From the NCBI GenBank assembly GCA_045629305.1, contig JAZQQZ010000018.1, forward strand, positions 1 through 14,423: a stretch of 14,423 nucleotides of DNA, given 5' to 3'. The position numbers and the translations under genes were made by a program. Below, one piece after another: positions 14,400 to 14,423 of this stretch. The stretch is from UBA1227 sp045629305 (GTDB lineage Bacteria > Bacillota > Clostridia > Oscillospirales > Acutalibacteraceae). The notes under the pieces were generated by a model. That model worked only from the letters and a program-made list of their open reading frames with translations, was not told where the DNA came from and searched no databases. The first letter of the stretch is position 1. The number at the start of each line of letters is the position of its first letter.

Positions 14400-14423
14400 T
14401 TAATTTTCAGCAGCTGCCTTAGC
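14400..14423 (-). CDS. C-terminal end of an unidentified gene (partial)
   Basis: The minus strand from the right edge reads in frame as AKAAAEN followed by TAA, and the stop is followed 11 nt later by a terminator-like hairpin. An alanine-lysine-rich end just before a hairpin is typical of a real C terminus, but seven residues do not identify the protein. The reading frame is inferred from the stop-hairpin arrangement only. Confidence 0.45.
   Translation of the reverse strand, partial: AKAAAEN

Noticed and set aside
14338..14423. PyrR-binding attenuator or riboswitch in front of the pyr operon
   Set aside because: The available upstream sequence is too short and lacks a PyrR anti-antiterminator consensus; only one simple hairpin is visible.

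Overview
The window looks like a chromosomal segment from a low-to-moderate GC Gram-positive anaerobe, most likely class Clostridia and plausibly Lachnospiraceae or a relative. The reasons are strong GGAGG ribosome sites, sigma-A-like promoters, an electron-transfer type (1B) dihydroorotate dehydrogenase PyrD/PyrK, and an HI0933-family flavoprotein next to cytidylate kinase. The taxonomic placement is inference. I see no mobile element, CRISPR array, rRNA or tRNA. Coding density is very high and no gene-free stretch exceeds 300 bases. The longest gaps are about 140 bases (3161-3299) and about 104 bases (4251-4354), and both hold promoter-like sequence.

Left region (1-3160, minus strand). One tightly packed transcription unit reads from right to left: a short AI-2E-family-like membrane protein, an RpiR/SIS-type regulator, an HI0933-family FAD oxidoreductase, and the first 149 codons of cytidylate kinase (cmk), which runs off the left edge. 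The junctions are a 1-nt overlap, an 8-nt overlap and an 11-nt gap. A good promoter lies at 3221-3249.

Middle region (3300-5911, plus strand). There are two genes here, each with its own candidate promoter. The first is a coiled-coil and acidic membrane protein whose C-terminal half resembles a SipW-type (S26B) signal peptidase in which the catalytic Ser and His positions are replaced. The second is a 518-residue extended SDR (NAD-dependent epimerase/dehydratase fold) with a C-terminal CxxxH...CxxC zinc-ribbon-like module and codon use typical of strong expression. A strong hairpin terminator at 5925-5952 separates it from the convergent right-hand operon.

Right region (5965-14337, minus strand). 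This is a nearly complete de novo UMP operon, transcribed pyrC-carB-pyrK-pyrD-pyrF-pyrE-pyrB with gaps or overlaps of 11 nt or less. It supplies the large carbamoyl-phosphate synthetase subunit, aspartate transcarbamoylase, dihydroorotase, the two-subunit dihydroorotate dehydrogenase 1B, orotate phosphoribosyltransferase and OMP decarboxylase. The small CPS subunit (carA) and a PyrR regulator are not in the window. The aspartate transcarbamoylase carries a C-terminal four-cysteine tail matching the zinc domain of the regulatory subunit PyrI, but without PyrI's nucleotide-binding domain. PyrC lacks the usual N-terminal segment before its HxH motif. A strong hairpin lies only about 20 nt upstream of pyrC, after the last eight codons of another minus-strand gene at the right edge.

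The most notable items are the PyrB-PyrI zinc-tail fusion, the apparently inactive signal-peptidase homologue with a coiled-coil head, and the SDR-zinc-ribbon fusion. All three are domain-level readings by eye and need profile searches or structure prediction to confirm.
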